A stretch of 43,917 nt of DNA from CAZLGC01 sp964559275 (lineage in GTDB: Bacteria > Patescibacteriota > CALEFQ01), in NCBI GenBank assembly GCA_964559275.1, contig CAZLGC010000004.1, positions 1-43,917 on the forward strand, in the 5' to 3' direction. The first letter of the stretch is position 1, and the number at the start of each line of letters is the position of its first letter. The notes beneath the pieces were generated by a model. It saw only the letters and a program-made list of their open reading frames with translations. It did not search any database and had not been told where the DNA came from. A program made the translations under genes and the position numbers. Shown piece after piece: positions 30,650 through 39,261 of the stretch.

Positions 30650-31294
30650 TCAGAGCAATCCGTTTCGTTGTTTAAAAAGATAATCGGCCTGCCGTTTAAG
30701 CTCGGCGGTCAGCCTCTTGTCAGCCCCGTCCTGTAATTTTTTCTGATTTTCAGGCTTTGCATACAAATCTTCGGTCCGGGGGCCGGAAAGCTCATGCATA
30801 GGTAAGCGGCCTGCTCGCCCACTATTTCCGGTTTTCGTCCAAGGTGTTCCGCTTCCGCCGGGTTGGCTCCACTTACCCTTCGGCCTTTTAAAGACTGCCT
30901 TATGGCCTGACGGCATCACCGCCACAAAACCATGAGCCAATGGTTTCGGCTTGCCCTTGATCACTTCGACCGTGATTGACGCTTTTCGTTTCGGATTCAC
31001 CGTTGACGGCCTGACTGTAAAATTAATCAAGCCAATCGGCTCGCCCTTTGACTGCGTATAAGCGACTATGCGCCCGGTGCTGGCCTTTGCAACGGTGATA
31101 TTTTTACGAGCCGCCGTTGCTTTGGCCGTGTACGTTGACCGGGCAATCGCCACCATGTCCGTCTTAACACCATCCACCGCCCGATTGATTGACCTGACAA
31201 CAGCAGTAGGCATCCCGTTATTAATATGCCTCAGATCCGCTTTTATAAGCTCAATATCAGCCTGGTTCGGTCGTATGGTTATTTCCCCGGTCAT
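30650..31294 (-). CDS. Minor tail protein Z-like
   Basis: A 214-aa basic protein. VRSINRAVDGVKTDMVAIAR then STYTAKATAARKNITV (about 33-68) matches the gpZ family (prophage minor tail protein Z), and FTVRPSTVNPKRKASITVEV plus a Lys/Arg-rich C-terminus follow. It connects and completes the tail. ATG shortly follows the previous gene's stop. The family and gene order agree. Confidence 0.7.
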   Translation of the reverse strand: MTGEITIRPNQADIELIKADLRHINNGMPTAVVRSINRAVDGVKTDMVAIARSTYTAKATAARKNITVAKASTGRIVAYTQSKGEPIGLINFTVRPSTVNPKRKASITVEVIKGKPKPLAHGFVAVMPSGHKAVFKRPKGKWSQPGGSGTPWTKTGNSGRAGRLPMHELSGPRTEDLYAKPENQKKLQDGADKRLTAELKRQADYLFKQRNGLL

Positions 31295-31638
31295 TACGCC
31301 TCAACGCTTAAAAGTTCTTTTCGGGTCACGTGGATTTTATAGCCAACAGTCCCGCCGATTGGTTTCCATGCGTCAGTTTCCCATGCAACACCGTCAAAAG
31401 TTGCAATATCGCCATCCACATTCGGGGCCGCCGCCAAATCTGAAGCCAGCACATACAGATTCGCCGATTTTGTCAGGTAGTTTTCCTCTCCGGGGGCTTT
31501 GATATAATCCTCACGAACCACAACCGCATCGACAGTCACCGCATCAACGCCATAGCATTTATAAGAAATGGCTTCGGCAAATTCATCTGTATTGATGAAA
31601 GCGGCAAAATCAGATGTTAATTGATCCGTGAATGACAT
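31294..31638 (-). CDS. Head-tail connector (FII-like)
   Basis: A 114-aa protein, about the size of lambda gpFII (117 aa), and in its place. MSFTDQLTSDFAAFINTDE... has a helical N-terminus and beta-strand C-terminus with KIHVTRKELLSVEA. It should join the head to the tail. Overlap with the next gene is one base (TAATG type). Confidence 0.5.
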   Translation of the reverse strand: MSFTDQLTSDFAAFINTDEFAEAISYKCYGVDAVTVDAVVVREDYIKAPGEENYLTKSANLYVLASDLAAAPNVDGDIATFDGVAWETDAWKPIGGTVGYKIHVTRKELLSVEA

Positions 31639-31654
31639 TTCTAAGCCCTAAAAA

Positions 31655-32851
31655 TTAACGGTTGATTTCATACCAGTCTGTACCATCGCAAACGAGCGTA
31701 ACGCCCTCATAAACATTCAACGTCACATCACCCTCGCCATCCAAAAGAAGATCTTGATTCCCAGCGCCTTCGTTATGTTCAAGGGTAACGGTTTCAGCGG
31801 CATTTTTGACAGTGATATAAAGAACTTGACCGCTAACGCCATTCGTAAAACCACCGATTGTTTGCCCGAATGAAGTCGCGTCGATAAATGCGACATTGAC
31901 ATTGTCCACGTCAACCGCATCCTGCCCGGCACTTGTGCCATAAGAAAAAACAGCCGTTCCAAAAGCAAAACTACCATCAAGCACTGGATCATCACTCATG
32001 GCCTCGACACTCGCCACACCGCTTGACCAGCTTACGTCGCCATGGTCTGCGTTGGCCATCTCATCCGCTGACACAACATCAGCATCCAGCGTCACCGTCC
32101 CATCGGCACCCACTGACACATCGCCATAATCAGCCGCCGCAATATCGGTCATGCCTAACGAGTTGTCATCAACCGAATAAACGCCGGATGTAATACTGAC
32201 ATCGCCTAAATCTTCGTCAGGTAAATCGCTGGCTGAAAAATCATCCGTTCCGGTCCCGAACTGGAACGCATCTTCGTCAATGGTATCGTCTTGGATGTTT
32301 TCGCCATTAAGAGCGGTTAAAGCCGTCCCAACGCCTGATGTGATTGTGCCGAGAATTGGAGTTACTAAAGAGGGAGATGTCGAAAAAACAGCCACCCCGG
32401 ATCCGGTTTCGTCATCCAGCGCCGCCAATAATCCAGCAGAATCATCAAGCTCTGCCTCATATAAAGCATCAAGTTCACCTGCGGTATCATGAGTAATTGC
32501 AAGGCCGAAGTCCAATAAGGTTACATCGGTGAAATCAATTGAATCATCGTCAATCGTATCATCGGCAATATCTTCACCATTTAATGTTATCGAATAAACC
32601 GACCCGCCGGTAATCGTCGGACTGGTCAAGGCCTTATTCGTCAGGGTTTGAGTCGCATCTTCGGTCACAACCTGATCATTTGCGGTCAGGGTCGGATGTT
32701 CTAGATAATAGGTTGACTTTGCCCCAGATGAATACCCGTACCATTTCGGAAACGCAATGCCGTAGGGCTTTTCAGATACCGTTCCGGCCCAGGCAAGGGT
32801 CACACCTAAAACCAGCGCCAGGCCGACAAATAAAAAATTTTTATATTTCAT
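31655..32851 (-). CDS. Fibre-like protein with signal peptide in head region
   Basis: A 398-aa protein between the capsid and FII-like genes. It begins with a Sec signal peptide (MKYKNFLFVGLALVLGVTLAWA), followed by tail-fibre repeats (TLTNKALTSPTIT, LNGEDIADDTIDDDS, LNGENIQDDTIDEDAF) and an acidic beta-rich region ending in EGVTLVCDGTDWYE, as in phage fibre ends. Possibly a virion surface fibre or an exported adhesin-like product. Its position and signal peptide are odd. Confidence 0.5.
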   Translation of the reverse strand: MKYKNFLFVGLALVLGVTLAWAGTVSEKPYGIAFPKWYGYSSGAKSTYYLEHPTLTANDQVVTEDATQTLTNKALTSPTITGGSVYSITLNGEDIADDTIDDDSIDFTDVTLLDFGLAITHDTAGELDALYEAELDDSAGLLAALDDETGSGVAVFSTSPSLVTPILGTITSGVGTALTALNGENIQDDTIDEDAFQFGTGTDDFSASDLPDEDLGDVSITSGVYSVDDNSLGMTDIAAADYGDVSVGADGTVTLDADVVSADEMANADHGDVSWSSGVASVEAMSDDPVLDGSFAFGTAVFSYGTSAGQDAVDVDNVNVAFIDATSFGQTIGGFTNGVSGQVLYITVKNAAETVTLEHNEGAGNQDLLLDGEGDVTLNVYEGVTLVCDGTDWYEINR

Positions 32852-32921
32852 TTTTTTGCCTCATGAAATCCGGGGGTATTTCACCCCGGATTTTATCAAT
32901 TTGATTGATTGTTAATTCAGA

Positions 32922-34148
32922 TTACTCGTCAGCAGGTGCAGTTGTCGCCGCCAAAGACTGAACTACCCATACATAATCCGTAGCCCCGACCTCACAATCC
33001 CATGAAATCCGGGCCTGGAAAGCGATATCCCGGTCAAGATATGCCTGCGTGTTCTGCCCCAGGGTCACATAAGTGAACCGAATCTTCCATTTTCGCATAA
33101 ACTGACGCTTGAAAGCGCCGTAATACCAGGCAGACGTTGACAGATCATCGAGTTTCGGGCTGGAAAGCAATCTTTCAGGCGGAATATTCCACCGGCCTTT
33201 TGGCCCCCAGTTGGATACCTCGTTTTCAACGCCGGGTACATATTCGGAGTTCAAGACTTTGGAAACCGCTCCGATTAGTGCATCCGGAACCAGCAAAATC
33301 CTTTCAGACTGAGGAATACCAATTCGTTTACCCCGGCTGTTTTTCATGGCCGCCAAAACCGTCCTGACATTTTCCAGGTCGGTTTCATCGACAAACGGGT
33401 TGGAGTTGACCCTGGTGCCACTCGGTGCTCTGGTTCCGGGATAGTTCTCCGTTGCATTATAAAGCTGAGTCCCGGTTCCTTCAGGTCGGTAAGCATACGG
33501 TTCAGCCGGTGCCGCCGCAGATCCGTGGTGATCCGTGACCCGTTTCAGGGTCAGTTCTTCGACATAATCATTGGCAATTTCGGCCAGCGCATTAACCCGC
33601 ATCAAGAAATTAGGCGCATCGTTTTCTTTGATCATTTCGGTGGTAAGCGTCAGCTTGCGCCCGTTTTTCCGATGCCTGATTTCAACGGTTTCTTCGCTTG
33701 CGCCGATTTCCGGGAACTCTTCGGTTTCCTTAACTTCATCAACATTTTTATCCTCGTTGAGAATCGCCGCAATGGTCGTAATTTTTTTGTTATCATCGAA
33801 TTCCTGAACCAACTCCTGCCCGATTGTGGGAATTTCCTGATACCGGTCATTGATCATTTTTACCACCGCCGTTCCGGTCAAGACCGGCATGGCGCTCGTG
33901 GTAATGGCTCTCTGCCCACCATCGGCCAGTTCATCGGCAATGGTGATCGGGACCTCAATATCTGAAAACGCCCGGAAAAAGGATTTGCTGTCTGCCAGCA
34001 TATCGCCCAGGGTCAACTTGCCGTCATTGATCAGTTCATCGGCTTTTCGCATGAATTCAACCGGGTGCTTTTTTGCGATTTCCCGCAGATCACCCATGTT
34101 GAATCCATCGCCGTAAGAAATGCCGCTTGATATTAATTTTCTCGCCAT
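32922..34148 (-). CDS. Major capsid protein, HK97 fold
   Basis: A 408-aa protein. After a short helical N-terminus, KITTIAAILNEDKNVDEVKE...EVRHRKNGRKLTLT is typical of the HK97-fold core (N-arm and spine helix), and QNTQAYLDRDIAFQARISWDCEVG marks the C-terminal part. It forms the icosahedral shell. GGAGG before ATG 34148 fixes the start. Confidence 0.75.
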   Translation of the reverse strand: MARKLISSGISYGDGFNMGDLREIAKKHPVEFMRKADELINDGKLTLGDMLADSKSFFRAFSDIEVPITIADELADGGQRAITTSAMPVLTGTAVVKMINDRYQEIPTIGQELVQEFDDNKKITTIAAILNEDKNVDEVKETEEFPEIGASEETVEIRHRKNGRKLTLTTEMIKENDAPNFLMRVNALAEIANDYVEELTLKRVTDHHGSAAAPAEPYAYRPEGTGTQLYNATENYPGTRAPSGTRVNSNPFVDETDLENVRTVLAAMKNSRGKRIGIPQSERILLVPDALIGAVSKVLNSEYVPGVENEVSNWGPKGRWNIPPERLLSSPKLDDLSTSAWYYGAFKRQFMRKWKIRFTYVTLGQNTQAYLDRDIAFQARISWDCEVGATDYVWVVQSLAATTAPADE

Positions 34149-34211
34149 TTTTTTTTCCTCCGTAAAAGGCGGCAAGTCTCCCCGCCGCCAGATTATTTAA
34201 TTTTTTAGCCG

Positions 34212-35051
34212 TTATCCCTCAACGCTGATATCGCCATCAGCTCCGGAAATAGATGCAGTACCAAGCCAGTCAGTTCCGTCCCATTCCCAGTCAATCCAGT
34301 CGCCAATGTCGGTTATCGAAACATACTTACCGGCAGCCTGAGCACCGCCCTTAATGTAACATTTGGCCGTGTCCGGTTTCGGATCAAACACGAACACTTC
34401 ATCAGCCATAGCCGACTGTCTGAAATTAAAACCTACCGGAACAACCGCATCGGGGGCGGTTAGAGTTACTGATCCGCTTGCGCCTTTATTGGTAATGGTT
34501 GCCCCGCAATCTTCAAGAGTCACAGTGTAGGCTGCTGTTTTCGCCATGTTCTTTTTCAGGTTCTTTTGCAGAATGTTCTTATACAGATAAGAAAACTCTT
34601 TATTGAAAATCGCCTGAACGTAAGACTTGCTCATGATGGTCGTACCGACCTGAGGCACGTTATCGGTGCCAATAGAATGCGCCACACACACCCCGTCAAC
34701 ATCAACGGTCAACTGTTGGCTTTGCGAAGCGGTCAACGTTAACCCCTCGCCATATTCAATGGCGTCTGCGGCAGCCAGGGCAAACTCGAAAACATCGCCC
34801 TCTCGCAACATAAAACATGGAATATAACGGGCCGGATCATCGGCTTTCTGTTCCTCTGCGGCAATTACCAAGCTATAAACCGCATCCGCAACCGCATCAA
34901 CGGCGGTCACAACGCCGGAGTTCTCGTTAAAGGTTAAAATTTCACCGGCTTTAAACGTCCGGGTGCTTCCCGCCGCACACTTCATGGGCATAATCAGCGG
35001 ATCGCCAGCGCCTAAAAGGTTTTTTACGAACGGATATTTATTGTCTGCCAT
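34212..35051 (-). CDS. Head decoration-like protein, two domains
   Basis: A 279-aa protein between capsid and protease genes, where lambda has gpD. The N-terminal ~150 residues (SLVIAAEEQKADDPARYIPC...DVFEFAL) resemble decoration proteins. A linker with KEFSYLYKNILQKNLKK leads to a second beta-rich domain (AAYTVTLEDCGATITNKG...). It probably binds the outside of the capsid. An internal MAKTAAY could mark an old second gene. Confidence 0.55.
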   Translation of the reverse strand: MADNKYPFVKNLLGAGDPLIMPMKCAAGSTRTFKAGEILTFNENSGVVTAVDAVADAVYSLVIAAEEQKADDPARYIPCFMLREGDVFEFALAAADAIEYGEGLTLTASQSQQLTVDVDGVCVAHSIGTDNVPQVGTTIMSKSYVQAIFNKEFSYLYKNILQKNLKKNMAKTAAYTVTLEDCGATITNKGASGSVTLTAPDAVVPVGFNFRQSAMADEVFVFDPKPDTAKCYIKGGAQAAGKYVSITDIGDWIDWEWDGTDWLGTASISGADGDISVEG

Positions 35052-35095
35052 TTTTGGTGTCCTCCAAAAAAAATTAAACGTTAAAAATTAATTAC

Positions 35096-35503
35096 CTACC
35101 GCCGGAAAGCCCCGGCAAACATTTCGTCCGGAATTTCATCCACTTTCCGGTATTTCTGATCACCGGGTCCATCTTCGTGATGTTCGTCGCCGGCACTTTT
35201 TTTGCGTCTTGCATCCGGGTCTTTAACAGCTTCGTCACTGATAAAGTTCAGCATTTCAACGTGAGACCGGCCCTCAAGGGCCAAGTCGAACACCTTTGAT
35301 TTGCATCCATCCGACACAGCCATTGCCCGGCTTGACAGATCGGCCAGGGTGTCCCGGTCAACCTGAATTTTCGGGGTTGATTCTTCTTTTACAATGCTTC
35401 TTACCGTGTTCGCCAGTTCTTCGGCTGTCAACGGTTTCGGTAAGCTCCCGATTGCTTCCGTAACGGTGTCTTTTACAAGTTTTCTGATTTCCTTATCTTC
35501 CAT
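35096..35503 (-). CDS. Nested scaffold protein (internal start)
   Basis: Inside the protease gene, an ATG at 35503 is preceded, 8 nt before, by a strong GGAGG (35512-35516). The 135-aa in-frame product starts MEDKEIRKLVKDTVTEAIGS, is helical, and shares the protease C-terminus. This is the arrangement of lambda C and Nu3, in which the scaffold is made from an internal start. Confidence 0.6.
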   Translation of the reverse strand: MEDKEIRKLVKDTVTEAIGSLPKPLTAEELANTVRSIVKEESTPKIQVDRDTLADLSSRAMAVSDGCKSKVFDLALEGRSHVEMLNFISDEAVKDPDARRKKSAGDEHHEDGPGDQKYRKVDEIPDEMFAGAFRR

Positions 35504-36082
35504 TTCAATTACCTCCATTTGTTTTCGTTGTTGGTTTTCAAACTGAATATTTTCAACCATTGACCGGTTAAATCCGACTGTATGATCAGCCGGGATTGGT
35601 GTTAATGTGATTTCATGAGGCCGCCACTCAATACCAATGACAGCCGGGCCGCTATACTCCCGCTTAGTTTCAGGGTCTACCCATGCGTCAGATTCTTCAT
35701 CAAGCCGAATGCCTTTGCTAATCTGATACCCAAAAGAAATACCCCTGAGGCTTCCCGCCTTGATTTTCTGCATGGCTGTATTGCCGTTTTCATCTTCATC
35801 AAACCCGATAACCGCCATGCCTCGCCGGTCTTGCAACCATACCTTTTTGACAGGCCCAATAATGTCAACCAGATCGCCATTGTGCCGCCGAAGCACTGAA
35901 CCGACTGAGTTTAAATATTCAAGATCAACGTTCTTTTCACCATGTAGCAGAATTTCATCGCCATAATATCGGCGGGCAACCGGGTTCTCTGACGAAAAAG
36001 AAACCGTTAATTCTCTGGCCTTTTCATCCACTTCAACCCCGTCAATCGCCATGGACCTGAAAAACAATTCGCTTTTATTCAT
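35096..36082 (-). CDS. Prohead protease, S78 family, with scaffold-like tail
   Basis: A 328-aa protein. RRHNGDLVDIIGPVKKVW supplies the catalytic-type His, and IKAGSLRGISFGYQI the Ser; the pair is the S78 (HK97) protease pattern. EWRPHEITLTPIPAD follows. The C-terminal ~135 residues are helical and acidic, as in scaffolding regions, and have their own start (see next). The protease matures the capsid. Start overlaps the portal gene. Confidence 0.8.
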   Translation of the reverse strand: MNKSELFFRSMAIDGVEVDEKARELTVSFSSENPVARRYYGDEILLHGEKNVDLEYLNSVGSVLRRHNGDLVDIIGPVKKVWLQDRRGMAVIGFDEDENGNTAMQKIKAGSLRGISFGYQISKGIRLDEESDAWVDPETKREYSGPAVIGIEWRPHEITLTPIPADHTVGFNRSMVENIQFENQQRKQMEVIEMEDKEIRKLVKDTVTEAIGSLPKPLTAEELANTVRSIVKEESTPKIQVDRDTLADLSSRAMAVSDGCKSKVFDLALEGRSHVEMLNFISDEAVKDPDARRKKSAGDEHHEDGPGDQKYRKVDEIPDEMFAGAFRR

Positions 36083-37670
36083 CTTCTTTATCCTCGCTTT
36101 CTGGCTCTACCGGGCCAGCTTCTGCCCGTTTCTCCGGGAAAAGCTCAACGTCATATTTCGCCTCAAGGTCTTTAATCCATTTCTTTTCCCTGGCCCGCCG
36201 CTCAAGTTTAATTTTTGGATCTTCGCCTTGAGAAAGTATGATATCTGAAATATTCTCAGTTCCGAGCTCAACCTCTGTTTCCTTGCCCTTCGCCTCTTTT
36301 GCCGGGTCAACCCATTGCCAGCCGGGGGCAATCCATGAATGTTCAAGCCAGTCATATTGATTGCTAAAAAAAGAAGGTGCCTTGACCAGCCCTTTCGTTA
36401 CGAACGCCCGGAATACATTTTCATAAACAGGAATGTTTAGATTATTAATTAAAAATCGTTGACGTTCCCGGCAAGTAGTATAGAATTGAAGCAAAACCGT
36501 CCGGGCATTTGAATAGTTCATGCCGTTCCATTTCTGTAAAAACACTTCAGGCGGGATATCTAAAGAGTTGGCAGGCCCACGCCATACCTGATCAAGAAAT
36601 GAGTCAAACTGGTTGCCGGGCCTGACCGGTCGGTGAACATCCATTGTTTCGCCGGGTTGAAGATAGCTGACTGTATTAGGCGAAAACTCATGGATTCGGT
36701 CGTATTCCTTATCTTCGGTCGTCACGTTTTCGCCGTCCCATCCGTCAGGATCATCGGTGGTCACCGTCCCGAACATGCAAGCATCTTCCAGCGCCGCCAA
36801 CTTTTCAGCTTCCATGTATCTGTCAACGTCCTGAACATCTTTTAACGCTGATGCCATCAACGAAAACGCCCTTGTCTGCTCCGGCCTGATCGGGTTAAAC
36901 AGGAACATGACTTTTTTCGTGCCGTTGTCGTTGTAAGCCGGTATTTCTTCAAAATCATCATCACGCAAACCGGAAATGGTGCTGCCGGGATGTTGCCTTA
37001 AAACAAAATAGGACTTCGGGGCTCCTTCATAATCGAATAAAATCCCGTTTTCGATATTCGGATTTTTGAACTCGCCCGGTGGCGTTTGCAATCGATCAGC
37101 TTCTAAAACCTCAAGGCAATACGGAATAAGCCTGTCAACCCTGGCCGAAGTCCTGCCGACCACAAGGCACTCATTGTCACGGATCAGGGCGTGTTCTACA
37201 ATTCCCTGAATGCCGTCAGCCCCGTAAAAAGGAAGCATTAACCGCTTGTCTGCCTGCTTGTTCCACGCTTTATTGAAATACTTTTCAGCAGCGTTGTTTG
37301 CAGCCTCAGCCTGAATGTCAGAAATTTTTAAAAATGATTTGCCGCCGTCCGGATCTGCCGTAATTTCAGAATTCAACCGAATACCATGGCCAACCACGTT
37401 TTTTTTTAGCCGCCGAAAAGCCCCGGCAACATTCCCATTTTCCAACTCATACCGCCGGATCTGCTCACGCAAGCCAACAATATTGTCGGCAACCTCTGAA
37501 TTGATATTCATTGAAGTAGAAGGGAAGGAATACCGGGAACGCCCACCGCCCACCGCATCAAGTGACCGGAATTTTTCCAGCCGTTCAAAACGAGCCCGAG
37601 CGATATTTCTTTTAAGCGCCCACATCGGAAACATCCGGGCCAGTAATCCGGCCTTTTTTTTCTTCGCCAT
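36075..37670 (-). CDS. Portal protein, lambda family
   Basis: A 531-aa protein. RRYELENGNVAGAFRRLKKN and VVGHGIRL, IRDNECLVVGRTS, and the wing/clip region (FNPIRPEQTRAFSLMASAL) match the lambda gpB portal family. It forms the twelve-subunit ring through which DNA enters. A strong ribosome site (GGAGG) precedes the ATG. The stop overlaps the protease start. Confidence 0.85.
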   Translation of the reverse strand: MAKKKKAGLLARMFPMWALKRNIARARFERLEKFRSLDAVGGGRSRYSFPSTSMNINSEVADNIVGLREQIRRYELENGNVAGAFRRLKKNVVGHGIRLNSEITADPDGGKSFLKISDIQAEAANNAAEKYFNKAWNKQADKRLMLPFYGADGIQGIVEHALIRDNECLVVGRTSARVDRLIPYCLEVLEADRLQTPPGEFKNPNIENGILFDYEGAPKSYFVLRQHPGSTISGLRDDDFEEIPAYNDNGTKKVMFLFNPIRPEQTRAFSLMASALKDVQDVDRYMEAEKLAALEDACMFGTVTTDDPDGWDGENVTTEDKEYDRIHEFSPNTVSYLQPGETMDVHRPVRPGNQFDSFLDQVWRGPANSLDIPPEVFLQKWNGMNYSNARTVLLQFYTTCRERQRFLINNLNIPVYENVFRAFVTKGLVKAPSFFSNQYDWLEHSWIAPGWQWVDPAKEAKGKETEVELGTENISDIILSQGEDPKIKLERRAREKKWIKDLEAKYDVELFPEKRAEAGPVEPESEDKEDE

Positions 37671-37891
37671 TACTGGAACCTCCGAAACCGTCCGAATGAT
37701 CGCCGGGTGCGTGACGCCTTGGCCGCCTGTTTACAGGCAAAATCATAAAGCCGTTCCAATTCATCAAACGACCGGTATTTCATCCGTTGCCCATCAACCT
37801 CATATTCCCCGGTGCAAGGCGTGCCCGCTACATGATTTGCAATGGCGTCAAGAATGGCCGTTTTCAGCGCCGCCCACGTTGTAAAAGCCAT
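37670..37891 (-). CDS. gpW-like head-tail connector
   Basis: A 73-aa protein: MAFTTWAALKTAILDAIANHV then MKYRSFDELERLYDFACKQ. The short helix-loop pattern and YRSFDEL motif fit gpW (head completion) or its relatives, and the position between terminase and portal agrees. C-terminal tail is basic. It is coupled to the portal by one-base overlap. Confidence 0.6.
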   Translation of the reverse strand: MAFTTWAALKTAILDAIANHVAGTPCTGEYEVDGQRMKYRSFDELERLYDFACKQAAKASRTRRSFGRFRRFQ

Positions 37892-37896
37892 GGTTT

Positions 37897-38181
37897 TTAA
37901 CCCTCTATTCGGATTTCAAACCGGTGGCCACACTCCCGACATCGCCGCAATTCATACCCAGGCCGCCTGATTTTGGTTATGGTCGGAAACGCCCCGCATT
38001 TCGGACAAACCGCATTTTTCCCCGAATTCCCTGACCTGAAAATCCGGTCAAATCCCGGTTCAGCCTTGGTATTTTCACTTTCCGCTGGTTCGGGAATCAC
38101 GGACTTTAACACAGGCTTTTCAATAGGCTTTTTTCTGGTGGTTTTTTTCTTGGTGGGTTTTGTTTTCTTTTTTGTTACCAC
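37897..38181 (-). CDS. Lys-rich zinc-ribbon protein
   Basis: A 94-aa protein with a strongly basic N-terminus (TKKKTKPTKKKTTRKK, likely nucleic-acid binding) and a C-terminal CPKCGAF...CRECGHRF zinc ribbon. It precedes the gpW-like gene. It could recruit DNA or help packaging. No specific family recognised. Confidence 0.6.
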   Translation of the reverse strand: MVTKKKTKPTKKKTTRKKPIEKPVLKSVIPEPAESENTKAEPGFDRIFRSGNSGKNAVCPKCGAFPTITKIRRPGYELRRCRECGHRFEIRIEG

Positions 38182-38205
38182 GACATAGTTTCCCCCATGC
38201 TACAG

Positions 38206-38241
38206 GTTCAGGCCATAAAACGTCTTACGTATGGCCTGAAC
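38206..38241. repeat. 12-bp perfect inverted repeat
   Basis: GTTCAGGCCATA (38206-38217) pairs with TATGGCCTGAAC (38230-38241), 12-nt loop with inner CGT/ACG. It marks the left edge of the plus-strand island. It may be a terminator, protein-binding or processing site. Confidence 0.65.
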
Positions 38242-38276
38242 TTAACACGAGGTTTTGGCCGTTTTGACTATTTGAT

Positions 38277-38319
38277 GGTATTTCAGGTCAGAATGGGGGT
38301 ATTTCAGGTCAGAATGGGG
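38277..38319 (+). repeat. Two tandem 21-bp repeats
   Basis: GGTATTTCAGGTCAGAATGG (with one more G) occurs in tandem at 38277 and 38298 (period 21, two helical turns). They lie 130 bp upstream of a strong promoter, so they may bind a regulator. The flanking 38182-38532 otherwise has no supported gene. Confidence 0.7.
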
Positions 38320-38448
38320 TTATTTTCGGTTGACAGGCTTTTTTAAAGATTTTTTTAGCTGTTGTTTTGTGGTTACAATTCCACTGGACACAATATGTTG
38401 TATTTATAAAAAAAAACCAAAAAAAATCACTTTTTTTGAAAATAATGC

Positions 38449-38477
38449 TTGACATCAAGATTATCATTATATATAGT
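38449..38477 (+). promoter_or_regulatory. sigma70 promoter of island
   Basis: TTGACA (38449-38454), 17-bp spacer, TATAGT (38472-38477; 5 of 6). Strong consensus. It drives the plus-strand small genes against the surrounding leftward late genes, as moron promoters do. Confidence 0.7.
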
Positions 38478-38532
38478 GTAATCAGAGCGAGGGAAAAACA
38501 ACAAACGCTAACAATTTAACAGGAGAAAAAAA

Positions 38533-38739
38533 ATGAAAAAAATCGAAGACAAAATCAGTCAAAAAATTAAAAACATCAAAATTGGCGACTCTCTTAAATC
38601 TGGTGACATAATCGCCAAGGTTGTTTCAGTCGATCACGGAAACTCCATGGTGACGGTTGAGGGACAGCCGGAAATCAGTATGTTGCATCTGCAAGACCTG
38701 ATTATCGACCGTAAAGTCATCGAGTTAATTATCGGCTAA
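38533..38739 (+). CDS. Moron-island hypothetical protein
   Basis: A 68-aa protein, MKKIEDKISQKIKNIKIGDS..., with a helical N-terminus and a beta-rich C-terminus (IIAKVVSVDHGNSMVTVEGQ). AGGAG before the ATG. First gene after the island promoter, so it may be expressed in lysogens. No family recognised. Confidence 0.6.
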   Translation: MKKIEDKISQKIKNIKIGDSLKSGDIIAKVVSVDHGNSMVTVEGQPEISMLHLQDLIIDRKVIELIIG

Positions 38740-38766
38740 CCAAGTCAACAGTTTTACCAAAAAAAA

Positions 38767-38826
38767 ATGGATCAAGGTTGGACGCTGGAAGACCTTAAAA
38801 AAGCCATAAAAATTAACAAATTGTAA
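38767..38826 (+). CDS. 19-aa peptide candidate
   Basis: MDQGWTLEDLKKAIKINKL, helical and charged. No clear ribosome site. It could be translated by reinitiation after the upstream gene. Low confidence. Confidence 0.25.
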   Translation: MDQGWTLEDLKKAIKINKL

Positions 38827-38844
38827 AAAAAGGGGTGGGAAGTT

Positions 38845-39027
38845 ATGAAAGCAAAGATTAAAAACATTATGACTGGCGATATCCTTGATGTGCAAAGCAC
38901 TACGGATTCTCCTGACTCAAGCTATGGGCTTGAGTGTTGGGTTGATAACGATGGTAATAGTTATGGCCAATGCCAGTTTGGTGCGCCTTTTGGATTTGAA
39001 CTCGTTGAAATAACAGAGGCTGATTAA
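38845..39027 (+). CDS. Small acidic hypothetical protein
   Basis: A 60-aa protein, MKAKIKNIMTGDILDVQSTT..., acidic, beta-rich (SSYGLECWVDNDGNSYGQCQ), with GGGGTGGG as ribosome site. Its TAA overlaps the next ATG (TAATG). No family recognised. Confidence 0.5.
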   Translation: MKAKIKNIMTGDILDVQSTTDSPDSSYGLECWVDNDGNSYGQCQFGAPFGFELVEITEAD

Positions 39028-39089
39028 TGACTATGGGCGGAAAAAGAAAAGGGGCGAACATCAACCTTGAAAAACGGAGGAAAAAATGA
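39027..39089 (+). CDS. 20-aa basic peptide
   Basis: MTMGGKRKGANINLEKRRKK is strongly basic; its ATG overlaps the previous stop and its TGA overlaps the next ATG (ATGA), so it is coupled on both sides. Possible small nucleic-acid binder. Confidence 0.4.
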   Translation: MTMGGKRKGANINLEKRRKK

Positions 39090-39229
39090 AACAAAAAAAT
39101 TACATACTCAGGAACCTGCCCCAGGAATGGAAAGAATTTAAATTCATTGCGGATAAAGAGGGAATTTCTGCCGCTGAAAAACTGAGGCGGTTTATTGTTG
39201 AAACGGTGAAAAAGGTGAAACGGTGTTGA
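39086..39229 (+). CDS. Ribbon-helix-helix regulator
   Basis: A 47-aa protein: KQKNYILRNLPQEWKEFKFI then ADKEGISAAEKLRRFIVETV, which is the Arc/CopG ribbon-helix-helix layout (short strand, two helices). CGGAGG lies before the ATG. It may control the island promoter, acting on the 21-bp repeats. Confidence 0.6.
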   Translation: MKQKNYILRNLPQEWKEFKFIADKEGISAAEKLRRFIVETVKKVKRC

Positions 39230-39261
39230 AAACGAGGATCGATCAAAAAAGATTTCAACCC

